The notes beneath the pieces were generated by a model. It did no database searches. It worked only from the letters and a program-made list of their open reading frames with translations, and had not been told where the DNA came from. The translations under genes and the position numbers were made by a program. From Shewanella phaeophyticola (lineage in GTDB: Bacteria > Pseudomonadota > Gammaproteobacteria > Enterobacterales > Shewanellaceae), in contig NZ_JAODOQ010000001.1 of the NCBI RefSeq assembly GCF_025398315.1, positions 3,162,001-3,226,000 of the forward strand: a DNA stretch of 64,000 bases, in the 5' to 3' direction. Positions 44,134 through 53,048 of this stretch are shown here, piece after piece (within the stretch, counting starts at the first letter, position 1; each line of letters starts with the position of its first letter).

Positions 44134-46221
44134 ATGAAAAAGTTGGTTATTGGAGGTCTTTGTGCCTCACTTATCGCTGGCCTAAGTGCATGTAGCGACG
44201 ACAAAGCAGCAGTAGTCCCGGCAGCAGACGTAGCAAAAACAGCTGCAGCCGTTGCCGTTGAAAAAGCACTGACATCAGGCATTACGTTCGACAACATCGA
44301 TAAATCAGTTCGCCCACAAGACGATTTTTACATGTACGTAAACGGTGCATGGATGAAAACAGCTGAGATCCCTGGCGATCGTACTAACATTGGCGCATTT
44401 TACGACTTACGTGAACATGCCCGTGATGACGTTAAAGCGATTATTGAAGACTTAAGCGCCACACCTAATCTAGCCGATGGCAGCGACGAGCAAAAAGTAG
44501 CTGACTTATATCGTTCATTCATGGATGTTGAAACCCTCAATAAATTGGGTATTACGCCGATTCAAGCTGACCTAGATAAAATTGCCGCATTAAAAGACAA
44601 ACAAGAGTTAACCGCGTTTTTTGGTGAAAACCAAGCAAATGGTGGCGGTACGCCATTAGCATTTTATATCTCTGTTGATGCTAAAGACTCAACCCGTTAT
44701 GCCACTCACATTTGGCAATACGGTCTAAGCCTGCCTGAAAAAGATTACTACTTTAATCAAGAAGAACGCTTCGTTAATATCCGTAAAGCCTTTGTTGAGC
44801 ACATTGAAAAAATGTACAACCTAGCAGGCTTACCAAATGCTAAAGCAAACGCAGAAGCCATTCTTGCTCTCGAAACCCAAATTGCAGAGCAACATTGGGA
44901 CGTGGTTGAAACCCGCGACAGCACTAAAACTTACAACTTATACCAGGTTAAAGACCTTGCAACACTAGCACCAGACATTAACTGGGAAGGTTATCTAGCA
45001 GCGTTAGGTGGTGACAAGCAAACTGACATCATCATTAACCAACCTAGCTTCGTTCAAGGCTTAAATGAAGTCATCAAGACCAACGATCTTGCGGCATGGA
45101 AGAACTACCTAACCTGGATGACCCTAACGCATAATGCCAGTAACTTGTCTGAAGCATTAGACAATGAAAACTTTGCGTTTTTCTCTAAAACCTTAAATGG
45201 TCAAGAAGAGCAAGAACCACGTTGGAAACGTGGTGTGAGTACAGTAAGTGGTACCTTAGGTGAAGTCGTTGGTAAAGTGTACGTTAAACGTCATTTTGCT
45301 CCAGAAGCTAAAACACGTATGGAACAGCTTGTAGAAAACCTGAGTGCTGCCTATGGTTCAAGCATTGATTCATTAGACTGGATGAGTGCAGACACTAAAG
45401 TGGCTGCCAAAGAAAAACTGGCTAAATTCAACCCTAAAATTGGTTACCCTAACAAGTGGGAAGACTACAGCCAATTAACCATCAAAGCTGACGATTTAGT
45501 CGGTAATGCTAAGCGCGCTGCAGTTGTACAGCACAACAAAGAAGTCGCTAAATTGGGTCAGCCCATTGATAAAGACGAGTGGCACATGACGCCACAAACC
45601 GTTAATGCTTACTACAACCCAACCATGAACGAAATCGTGTTCCCTGCAGCGATTTTACAGCCGCCATTCTTTAACCTAGAAGCAGATGACGCAGTAAACT
45701 ACGGCGGTATCGGCGCGGTAATCGGCCACGAAATGAGCTATGGCTTTGACGACCAAGGTGCTAAGTTTGACGGCGAAGGTAACATGCGTGACTGGTGGAC
45801 AGAAGCTGACTTAAAAGCGTTTGAAGCCAAAGGTAAAGCGTTAATTTCTCAGTACGATGGTTATCAAGTATTTGACGATTTACACGTTAACGGTAGCCTA
45901 ACGTTAGGTGAAAACATTGGTGACTTATCAGGCGTGACTATCGCTTATAAAGCTTACAAAATGTCACTTAATGGCCAAGAAGCACCGGTCATTGACGGCC
46001 TAACTGGCGACCAACGTTTCTTTATGGGCTTTACCCAAATTTGGCGTGTGAAGATGAAAGAAGAAGCAATGCGTAACCGCGTAGCAACTGACCCACATTC
46101 ACCTGGTCACTTCCGTGCACTTGGCGCATTGTCCAACATGCCTGAGTTCTATACCACTTATGACGTGAAAGAAGGCGACAAAATGTATATCGCCCCAGAA
46201 AACCGCGTTAAAATCTGGTAA
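44134..46221 (+). CDS. pepO: M13-family metalloendopeptidase lipoprotein, zinc motif altered
   Basis: This 695-residue M13 (neprilysin/PepO) peptidase has a lipoprotein signal with the lipobox LSAC at residues 17-20, so it sits at the outer or inner membrane facing the periplasm. Family motifs include VRPQDDFYMYVNGAWMK, NAYYNPTMNEIVFPAAILQP, ENIGDLSGVTIAY (third zinc ligand Glu) and the late PEFYTTYDVKEGDKMY. The zinc motif, normally HExxH in IGHExxHGFDDQG, reads VIGHEMSYGFDDQG: the second zinc His is Tyr (codon TAT, one transition from CAT). As written the enzyme should lose most zinc binding and activity. The rest is intact and normal in length. Confidence 0.92.
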   Translation: MKKLVIGGLCASLIAGLSACSDDKAAVVPAADVAKTAAAVAVEKALTSGITFDNIDKSVRPQDDFYMYVNGAWMKTAEIPGDRTNIGAFYDLREHARDDVKAIIEDLSATPNLADGSDEQKVADLYRSFMDVETLNKLGITPIQADLDKIAALKDKQELTAFFGENQANGGGTPLAFYISVDAKDSTRYATHIWQYGLSLPEKDYYFNQEERFVNIRKAFVEHIEKMYNLAGLPNAKANAEAILALETQIAEQHWDVVETRDSTKTYNLYQVKDLATLAPDINWEGYLAALGGDKQTDIIINQPSFVQGLNEVIKTNDLAAWKNYLTWMTLTHNASNLSEALDNENFAFFSKTLNGQEEQEPRWKRGVSTVSGTLGEVVGKVYVKRHFAPEAKTRMEQLVENLSAAYGSSIDSLDWMSADTKVAAKEKLAKFNPKIGYPNKWEDYSQLTIKADDLVGNAKRAAVVQHNKEVAKLGQPIDKDEWHMTPQTVNAYYNPTMNEIVFPAAILQPPFFNLEADDAVNYGGIGAVIGHEMSYGFDDQGAKFDGEGNMRDWWTEADLKAFEAKGKALISQYDGYQVFDDLHVNGSLTLGENIGDLSGVTIAYKAYKMSLNGQEAPVIDGLTGDQRFFMGFTQIWRVKMKEEAMRNRVATDPHSPGHFRALGALSNMPEFYTTYDVKEGDKMYIAPENRVKIW

Positions 46222-46263
46222 TCAATACTGTAAAAGCTGACCTAGGTCACATTTACACACAAC

Positions 46264-46290
46264 AAGGGCATCGTTTGATGCCCTTTTTTT
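46264..46290 (+). terminator. Hairpin terminator of pepO
   Basis: AAGGGCATC, a loop of GTTT, and GATGCCCTT are followed by an uninterrupted T-run. Confidence 0.9.
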
Positions 46291-46362
46291 ATGAGAAAAT
46301 AATTTAAACCACTGATATATAGGTACATACATCCATATTCTCTAACCATCTCTTCGGTATAA

Positions 46363-46671
46363 TACCAATTCCACTAATTATCTGGTCATTCAGCGGGAAT
46401 TCTGTACCTTCTAGGCAAGTAATAGGATTGTAGGCATAGTTACTCTCGGCAACTGCTCCTGCGTTGCTCTACCTCCTGCATCCATGCAGTCGTACGTCAA
46501 AATACTATTAAGCAGCATAGAAGGCACAGAAACCCGCCTTGCAGGAGGCGCTCAGACTGTCCATTTCTTTGTTGCATTGCCTTAGAAGGGAATAACCATT
46601 ATTTCAACAATGCGCCTCAAACTGAACAGTCTGAGCGACTCTGATTGGTCACATAATTAATGGAAATGGTA
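46363..46671 (+). mobile_element. 309-bp MITE, copy 1
   Basis: This element begins TACCAATTCC and ends with TGGAAATGGTA, imperfect terminal inverted repeats. It encodes nothing. Internal words such as GTAATAGGATTGTAGGCATAG, GCGTTGCTCTACCTCCTGCA and CTGCATCCATGCAG recur in inverted orientation in copy 2 at 51933-52241, which has exactly the same length. It lies between the pepO terminator and the next gene. Confidence 0.85.
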
Positions 46672-46752
46672 TAATTAAACCTTGTTCATTAAGCCCCTAT
46701 TCAGCTAAAAAACGGTAAAGTGATTTCACAGACATTACGCTGGAGCTATTCA

Positions 46753-47532
46753 ATGAATAAGTTGTTTCGTACCTTTTTTATCTTTTTAATTTTACTGTCT
46801 ACCCGCGGCGCGATTGCTCAACCTAACGAAGTTAAATATAACAAGTTAGCCGAGCCATCTGATTTCAGTCAAAAGTCATATAATGACATTGAGCAATTAG
46901 TCAGTTTAAGCGAGCAGCATACCGCGCTTGCACAACAAGACACTCAAGATCTGGATGCCTTAATGGCACGTGCACCAGCAGCTCAACAAGAGCTTATTGA
47001 GCTACTTAATCATATTAACCAGGCTAGCCATACCTCTGCGATTATTCCCGCGACAAAAAGCTACGCTCGTGCTGCACAAAAAGTGCAATTAAAGTTTAAT
47101 GGTGACGCTAGCCAATTAACCGATATCGCCCGTGCCAGTGTGGTCGCCAATGATGTTAATAGCCTATTAACCAGTTACCAACAATTACGCGAGTCCACTG
47201 ATGTGGTGCAATTAAAAAACCGTTTTGCTGAACCAAAAACCTCAGGGTATCGCGACTTAAACGTATTGGTTAAGTTGCCACAAAGCCAAATGGTGGTTGA
47301 AGTACAGTTTCATTTAAATGATATCGCCGAGATTAAAAGTGGCCCAGAACACCAGGTGTATGAGCAAATTCAAGCCATTGAACTACAAGCTAAAAAGGAG
47401 CGTAGAACGTTAAACGACTTTGAGCGCGCCAGCATTGCTAAATTACGCCAAGATTCGCATAAGCAATACCACAAAGCCTGGTTGTACTATAAACGCCAAA
47501 GCTTGTATCCATCGACCATTCAAGCGGCTTAA
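46753..47532 (+). CDS. Exported protein with RelA/SpoT-like domain
   Basis: From ATG 46753, preceded by a good TGGAG site, this encodes 259 residues. A clear signal peptide (MNKLFRTFFIFLILLSTRGA, cleavage near AIAQ) is followed by a helical region and then a segment typical of RelA/SpoT nucleotidyltransferase-fold domains: LTDIARASVVANDVNSLLTS, VVQLKNRFAEPKTSGYRDLN, VLVKLPQSQMVVEVQFHLND and IKSGPEHQVYEQIQAIEL. Cytoplasmic members make or degrade (p)ppGpp. An exported one cannot act on cytosolic alarmone and must do something else, perhaps bind or modify another nucleotide or act against a neighbour cell. Assignment rests on motif spacing; the fold should be checked by structure prediction. 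Confidence 0.65.
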   Translation: MNKLFRTFFIFLILLSTRGAIAQPNEVKYNKLAEPSDFSQKSYNDIEQLVSLSEQHTALAQQDTQDLDALMARAPAAQQELIELLNHINQASHTSAIIPATKSYARAAQKVQLKFNGDASQLTDIARASVVANDVNSLLTSYQQLRESTDVVQLKNRFAEPKTSGYRDLNVLVKLPQSQMVVEVQFHLNDIAEIKSGPEHQVYEQIQAIELQAKKERRTLNDFERASIAKLRQDSHKQYHKAWLYYKRQSLYPSTIQAA

Positions 47533-47564
47533 CCTCCCGTATTGATTTACTCTTTCCACTCTTT

Positions 47565-47588
47565 AGCGCTCATTGAGCGCTTTTTTTT
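47565..47588 (+). terminator. Hairpin terminator
   Basis: AGCGCTC, a loop of ATT, and GAGCGCT are followed by eight T residues. Confidence 0.88.
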
Positions 47589-47656
47589 AACCGAAGAAAC
47601 TCAGCGTCATTCACATCTGCTATACTCGCGCCAGAGACTCGCTGTCGGACATTGTC

Positions 47657-48058
47657 ATGAACGAAATTATTGACCAATTGCAAGAACTAAGCGAAACCGT
47701 ACCGGTGCCGCTCGAACTACCAACATTCGAACAAATTGTTGAAGTTGAAGAACAAATCCTAATAGGATTACCTAATGATTTAAAAGAATACCTATTACAT
47801 GCCAGTGATGTTATTTATGGTGCTTTTGAGCCTGTCACCGTTGCCGACCCGTACTCGCACACTTACCTGCCAGAAGTCACCAGTTACGCCTGATCCATTG
47901 GCATGCCACGTGATCAAATTGCCATTTGCCAGGTCGGTGACAGTTTTTACTGTATCGACGAAGAAGGCCAAGTGCAGTTTTGGGAAGATGGCGATTTTGA
48001 CGAGCAGGTTTGGGAATCGTTTTGGGATTGGGTTGAAGACGTGTGGCTTGAACAATAA
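47657..48058 (+). pseudogene. SMI1/KNR4 (SUKH)-family protein with an in-frame TGA
   Basis: The joined frame encodes 133 residues of the SUKH fold, a family often used as immunity proteins against contact-dependent toxins but also found in housekeeping contexts. Typical parts are LPNDLKEYLLHASDVIYGAF (helix with the tryptophan-less family turn), VADPYSHTYLPEVTSYA, and, after the stop, SIGMPRDQIAICQVGDSFYC followed by FWEDGDFDEQVWESFWDWVE. The stop at about 47891 is TGA where TGG (Trp in YAWSIGM) fits, a single transition. It lies 31 bases before the DUF4447 gene, so the two form an operon. No toxin gene adjoins it. Confidence 0.85.
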
Positions 48059-48089
48059 CCCACGTTAATCATGATTAAAGAGAACAAAC

Positions 48090-48590
48090 ATGGCTAAAAA
48101 TACCGGCTTAAACGCCATTGAAATGCAATACTTACGCTTGTCTTTAGGCTTAACGACAGAACAAGTTGCCACGATTACCACTACCAGCAACGAAGACGTA
48201 CTAGCCTGGGAAACCGGCGAAAAAGACGCGCCAGTACCAGTGCAAAAAAAGCTACTCGACATTGATGACATCATCGAAATGCAGGTTCTTAACACCTGTG
48301 ATGGCATTGAAGAGCTGTTTAAAAAAGAGCCTAAGCGCCGTTTAGCGTTTGTGGTTTATCCAACTCAAGTTGTGTACACCCAGTATAATCCAGAGTTTTT
48401 AAGCTCATTACCATTAGCAGAGCTATACAATACCTCTGCATGGCGTATCAAAAAAGAGTGCAAACTGGTGCTTGAGGTCGATGTGACTTTAGTGGCACTA
48501 GATGCCGAAGCCTATAAAGCTTATCGTGCAGAAAACGGCATGAGCGAAAACCGTGAAAGCCGTGCTAAATGGGCTGCAACTCAGCTTTAA
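48090..48590 (+). CDS. DUF4447-family helix-turn-helix protein
   Basis: This 166-residue protein belongs to DUF4447, found mainly in Shewanella. The N-terminal part ([39 protein letters not shown]) looks like an Xre/Cro-type helix-turn-helix with the DNA-recognition segment EDVLAWETG. The remainder ([60 protein letters not shown]) has no recognised function. It follows the SUKH gene, with an AAAGAGAAC region near its start, and ends before a terminator shared with the converging GST gene. Confidence 0.88.
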   Translation: MAKNTGLNAIEMQYLRLSLGLTTEQVATITTTSNEDVLAWETGEKDAPVPVQKKLLDIDDIIEMQVLNTCDGIEELFKKEPKRRLAFVVYPTQVVYTQYNPEFLSSLPLAELYNTSAWRIKKECKLVLEVDVTLVALDAEAYKAYRAENGMSENRESRAKWAATQL

Positions 48591-48661
48591 CGAAAGCTTT
48601 ACTTGGGCTTTAACTCAGTTTTAAACCGATGCATAGGAGCCTTCACGCTCCGTTATCAATT

Positions 48662-48690
48662 AAGAAGCCAATATTGGCTTCTTTTTTATT
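48662..48690. terminator. Bidirectional hairpin terminator
   Basis: AAGAAGCCAATATTGGCTTCTT is flanked by A- and T-runs, between the converging DUF4447 and GST genes; it overlaps the 3' end of the GST coding frame by a few bases. Confidence 0.85.
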
Positions 48691-49303
48691 TTGGGGCTGT
48701 TTTTGCTAATGCGGCAGCCAGCGCAGGTCGCTCTTTCACTCTGTCACGGTAAGCTGACAATTTAGGTCCAATGGATTGTTCAAATCCTAATGCCCACCCT
48801 AACGTTTGGGTTAATAGTATATCGGCAACCATTGGCTCACTGCCGCACACAAAGCCAGATTCAGGTATCCATTGCTCGGCGATAGCAGCCGCCTGGGCAA
48901 ACTCCCACTTAGCTACATTTTGCATCGCCTCAAGTCGCCACTCTTTTGGCAAGGCAAAACGGTGTTTTCCCATGTTCCATAAGGGCTGTTCAAGTTCGCT
49001 AATCACAAAACTCACCCAGCGTTCATGAATGCCCGATGCCTGAGTCCCCGGTGCGGGCAACCAATGGCCTTGACCATATTTTTCAGCAAGATAACGCATA
49101 ATGGCGGCAGATTCGGTTAGCACAAAGTCACCATCGGTGAGCACGGGCATTTTACCGCAAGGGTTAAGGGCTAAAAATGTAGCACTTTTAAGTTCGCCAT
49201 TTGCAAAATCAATAGCATGAAATTGCCATTCGATTCCTAATTCTTCTAATAGCCAAGAAACGCGTAACGCACGACTTTTTTGAGTTCCGAACAAGGTAAT
49301 CAT
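48686..49303 (-). CDS. Glutathione S-transferase
   Basis: From ATG 49303 this encodes 205 residues: an N-terminal thioredoxin-like domain (MITLFGTQKSRALRVSWLLE, LNPCGKMPVLTDGDFVLTES with the cis-Pro and the ES glutathione-binding motif) and a helical C-terminal domain (ERWVSFVISELEQPLWNMGK onwards). It would conjugate or reduce using glutathione; the substrate is unknown. An upstream in-frame ATG at 49339 would put extra residues before MITLFG that are not typical. The gene is monocistronic. Confidence 0.9.
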   Translation of the reverse strand: MITLFGTQKSRALRVSWLLEELGIEWQFHAIDFANGELKSATFLALNPCGKMPVLTDGDFVLTESAAIMRYLAEKYGQGHWLPAPGTQASGIHERWVSFVISELEQPLWNMGKHRFALPKEWRLEAMQNVAKWEFAQAAAIAEQWIPESGFVCGSEPMVADILLTQTLGWALGFEQSIGPKLSAYRDRVKERPALAAALAKTAPK

Positions 49304-49384
49304 AAGGCCTCTTTTTAATTGAGTTAAAAAAAGCCACATTGCACCAAAGTGAATGTGGCTGTTGTTTATCTTATGACGCTGCGA

Positions 49385-52259
49385 TTAGAAGTTCATTGTG
49401 ACTTTAGTATAAATGAAACGTCCTAGTGGGTTATGTACTCCCATTGCGTAACCATAAAGATCAGCATCACCATCGCCAATGGCAAACGATGGGTCTTCAT
49501 CAAACACGTTGTTCACCCCCACTGATAACTTAAACATCTCGTTAAAACGGTATGAGCCAGACATATCAACAAGCAACTGCGCATCTACGGTGCGAGTTTT
49601 GTTATAGTCTTCAAACTCACCGATATAACTTAAGTTAATGTTGGCTGCAAAATCATCCATCATCCAGTTAGTTGTTGCTAACCAACGGTGTTCTGGGTAT
49701 TCATACTCGCCAGTGTAATCAATCGTTTCGCCATCAATTTCTTTTTCAAAACTGATTAAGTAACTGTACTCAAGGCCAAACTTAACATCACCATAGCTGT
49801 TTAACCCTAGGCTGTAGTGTGTAGACAAATCTACACCTTGTACTTCTTGTGAGCCAATGTTCACAAACGCTGAGTTAATGACGTCAATTGAACCAAAGGT
49901 TTCACCTGCTTGCGGCGCATTTCGCACACATACAGTGCTATTTTGATCGCCACAGAACTCATCGTAAAGATCTTGGTTTTGCAATGAATCAATTTTGTTG
50001 TCTTGCACAATATTGAATAAATCGAAACCAATATCGAACTCTTGGCTTGGTGCCCAAATCATACCCACATTCCAGGTTTCAGACTCTTCAGCTTCTAAAT
50101 CTGGGTTACCAGCAAACACAAAGTTATAATCTAATAATTCACAATCAACATTATCTGCAGCACAGCGGTAACTATCGACTAAAAAGTCACTCTTTTCAGA
50201 AGGCTCTAAACCAATTTGCGCAAGCGATGGTGCACGGAAACCTGTCGACCACGAACCACGTGCAGTTAACTCATCACTCACGCCCCATTGGAAAGCAATT
50301 TTAGGATTAGTGGTTGAGCCAAAATCACTGTAGCTGTCATAGCGTCCAGCAAGTTGTAGCTCAAAATTATCAGTAACAGGGATAGAAAACTCAACGTAAG
50401 CAGCATGTTGATCACGCGAACCAAACGCCGATACCGCTTCGGTACCAAAAATTAAACCGCGTTGGAACTGCTCATCTGGTACATCACTGACACTTTCTTC
50501 ACGGTACTCAGCACCGGCTGCCATCATGATATCGCGGCCACCAATGGTAAAAGCATGGCCAGAAATACTCGCATCATAAGCGGTAATGCTAGACTTTCCC
50601 TGTCTGACTAAGCTAGTGGTAATACGGTCAATCACATCTTGTGAATTAACCGCTGCACCAAATGGGTTGTAATTACCGGTATCGATTTCTGCTTGTAAGT
50701 AATCCGTTCTTACCCAACCTTGTGTGCGATCACCTGTTTGAGTTGATTCGCTACGGCCGCGTTGCGCCGACACTTCCCAGTCCCAATCGTTAAACACACC
50801 ACGAAGCCCCGCCACAATACGCATGGTATCAGACTCAATATCCCAACGACGTGCACCTGCATCAACGGTACGGTAACGGCCGATATCAATGTCTTGCCCA
50901 AATGGGTTATCAGGGTGCGTACCAGGTACAGTTAAGCCGGCATCCTCATCTAATGGAGTGGGCGCACCACCCGCTTCAGAGGTGTTGTGTTGAACTGACA
51001 ACTCTAAAAATGCGGTTAAATCATCAGTCAACATGTAATCAAATTGGCCAATAGCGCCCACGCGCTCAGAGGTCGGAATAGTCATATTGTATGCACCATA
51101 GTCAAACAAACAGCTACCGCTAGCGGTCGCGCTGTCAGCTGGGCAATCTGGGTCAATGGTTTTCACGCCATCAACATAAAAGTAGCCCGGATAACCCCGT
51201 GATGAACGGTAATCTTCACCGCCGTACGGCGATTGATTTGCCGTACCAAAACGACCCATATCTTCTGCCGATAAGGTGCCATTGGTAAAATAATCTAAAA
51301 TAATAGACGCACTGCCTTTATCAGCTTTTACGCCCCACACTAAACTGGCTGTGGTTTCGTCATAGCCGGTGCCGCTGTCATCGCCATAATCTAAATTAAT
51401 TTCAATGCCTTCGATGTCTTTTTTCAACACGATGTTAACCACACCGGCAATAGCATCCGAGCCGTAAATCGCTGACGCACCATCTTTTAAAATGTCGATA
51501 CGTTCAATGGCAGATACAGGAATGTTGTTAATATCAACAAATGAGTTTGAAATGCCTTCTGCAAATGCACTCGAACCAACACGACGACCATTGATCAATA
51601 CCAATGTCGCATCTGGCCTAAGCCGCGTAAACTGATTGACGCACCACCGTTTGCGGTAGAATCTTGACTATTACCACGGGTAGAAAACGCACCAGAGCCA
51701 TTAGCAGGCATGCGCTCAAGTAATTGCTGCAGGTTGTCAAACCCCATGTTAGCAATATCATCTTTATTGAGTGATTGAACCGGAGATGAAGCCTTCAATA
51801 TCAGTCCGTTTGATACGAGAGCCCGTTACTTCTATACGTTCAACTTTAGCTTCAGCAGTGTCTGCTGAATGTGACACAAAAGCGATAGGGGGCAAAAGAG
51901 AGTGAAACAGCAATAGCGCATGCATTGCGTAATACCAATTCCGATAATGATGTGCTCAATCAGAGACACTCAGACTTTTAAGTTTGAGGCGCATTGTTGA
52001 AAGAATGGTTATTCCCTTTTAAGACAATGCAACAATAAAATTGAAAGTCTGAGTATCTCCAGTAAGGCGGGTTTCTAGGCCTTCTATACTGCGTAATAGG
52101 ATTTTGACGTACGACTGCATGGATGCAGGAGGTAGAGCAACGCAGGAGCAGTTGCCGAGAGCAACTATGCCTACAATCCTATTACTTGCCTAGAAGGCCT
52201 AGAACTCCCGCTGAATGACCAAATGATTATTGGAATTGGTATAGGTTAGGTTTTTTCAT
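49385..52259 (-). pseudogene. TonB-dependent receptor, disrupted by a MITE and several frameshifts
   Basis: Without the lesions this encodes a TonB-dependent outer-membrane receptor of about 850 residues. The start is ATG 52259 (MKKPNL), with GGATGATC before it; after removal of the 309-bp MITE the signal peptide continues LRNACAIAVSLSFAP. A TonB-box region (VERIEVTGSRIKR), plug (NLQQLLERMPANGSGAF, VLINGRRVGSSAF, IDILKDGASAIYGSDAIAGV) and long beta-barrel with the final FIYTKVTMNF follow. Further breaks: an indel near 51885, an extra base near 51792, and a missing base in a C-run near 51614 (GGCCA for GGCCCA). The barrel from 51604 on is intact. Family resemblance is to oligopeptide or polysaccharide-type receptors; the ligand is unknown. 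Confidence 0.88.
51933..52241 (-). mobile_element. 309-bp MITE, copy 2, inserted in the TonB receptor signal sequence
   Basis: Ends TACCAATTCC and GGAATTGGTA are perfect inverted repeats. Internal sequence is the reverse of copy 1 (46363-46671), for example CTGCATGGATGCAG at 52115. It lies between codon 6 and the following codon of the receptor gene, so excision of exactly 309 bases restores the reading frame there. No coding capacity; a transposase in trans is needed. Confidence 0.88.
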
Positions 52260-52492
52260 GATCATCCTTAACGTTAATTTATTGTTTTATATCCATGATT
52301 ACTGCAAACTGCGGTAACAATATTACCGCCTACTACTTTCGCGAAAGCTAATCTACCAGCTTAAGTTAAGTCAAAATTTAACAATGTCAATACATTGTCA
52401 AGATTGTGCAGTAATGTAATTGCCATTATCGAGTTAAGCAAGAATAAAAAGTTAAAAAAAGTGAATTTATATTTAAAACTTAAGGGGGCGTC

Positions 52493-53032
52493 ATGAGTGA
52501 AAAAACATTAGTTAGTGCCCACTTTCATCCAAAGCTAGGGCTTTACTGGTTAGTGTCTGGCGCAATATTAATCACCATCACTGTTGTTGGTATTCCCTTG
52601 TTATTAATATGGTTTCCAGTCGGTTTATTGGCGGTCAGACGCTATATTGCCAACATGAGTGCAGAATTAACCGAAAAAAGACTGATTGTACGTAAAGGCC
52701 TGTTAACGCGAACAGAGAATACCGTGCCATTAGATAAAATCACCGATATGGCGCTTATTCAAGATTCACTTATGCGCTTGTTTGGGATTTATAAACTCAC
52801 CGTAGAAACCGCTGGGCAATCCGGTACTGGCTCATTAATTAACTTGGTTGGCGTCGTTGATGTGCAAGCATTTAGAGAACAAGTTTTACTACAAAAGTCG
52901 TTACTGACAGAACGCCAATCTACGGTTGTTGATAACGTCGACATCGATCAATTATTGCTTGAGAACCTGCAACAAATGAATGCCACTTTGCAGCGTATTG
53001 AACAAGCGTTAACGCCACACTCTCCACAATAG
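52493..53032 (+). CDS. PH-domain membrane protein (YdbS/YdbT-like)
   Basis: This 179-residue protein has two hydrophobic helices near the N-terminus (YWLVSGAILITITVVGIPLL and LIWFPVGLLAVRRYIANM) followed by a bacterial PH (bPH2) domain: ELTEKRLIVRKGLLTRTENT, VPLDKITDMALIQDSLMRLF and IYKLTVETAGQSGTGSLINL. The C-terminal tail is a short helix. Relatives are often found in pairs and are associated with membrane or envelope stress; the specific role is unknown. It lies 16 bases before the Nramp gene, so the two may be co-transcribed. A GGGGGCGTC sequence precedes the ATG as a possible ribosome-binding site. Confidence 0.88.
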   Translation: MSEKTLVSAHFHPKLGLYWLVSGAILITITVVGIPLLLIWFPVGLLAVRRYIANMSAELTEKRLIVRKGLLTRTENTVPLDKITDMALIQDSLMRLFGIYKLTVETAGQSGTGSLINLVGVVDVQAFREQVLLQKSLLTERQSTVVDNVDIDQLLLENLQQMNATLQRIEQALTPHSPQ

Positions 53033-53048
53033 GTTGTTGCTGTTTATC

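Noticed and set aside
47657..48058. TGA in the SUKH gene (and in btuC) as selenocysteine codon
   Set aside because: Trp fits the SUKH position by one transition, no SECIS-like hairpin was recognised after it, and neither family is known to use selenocysteine.
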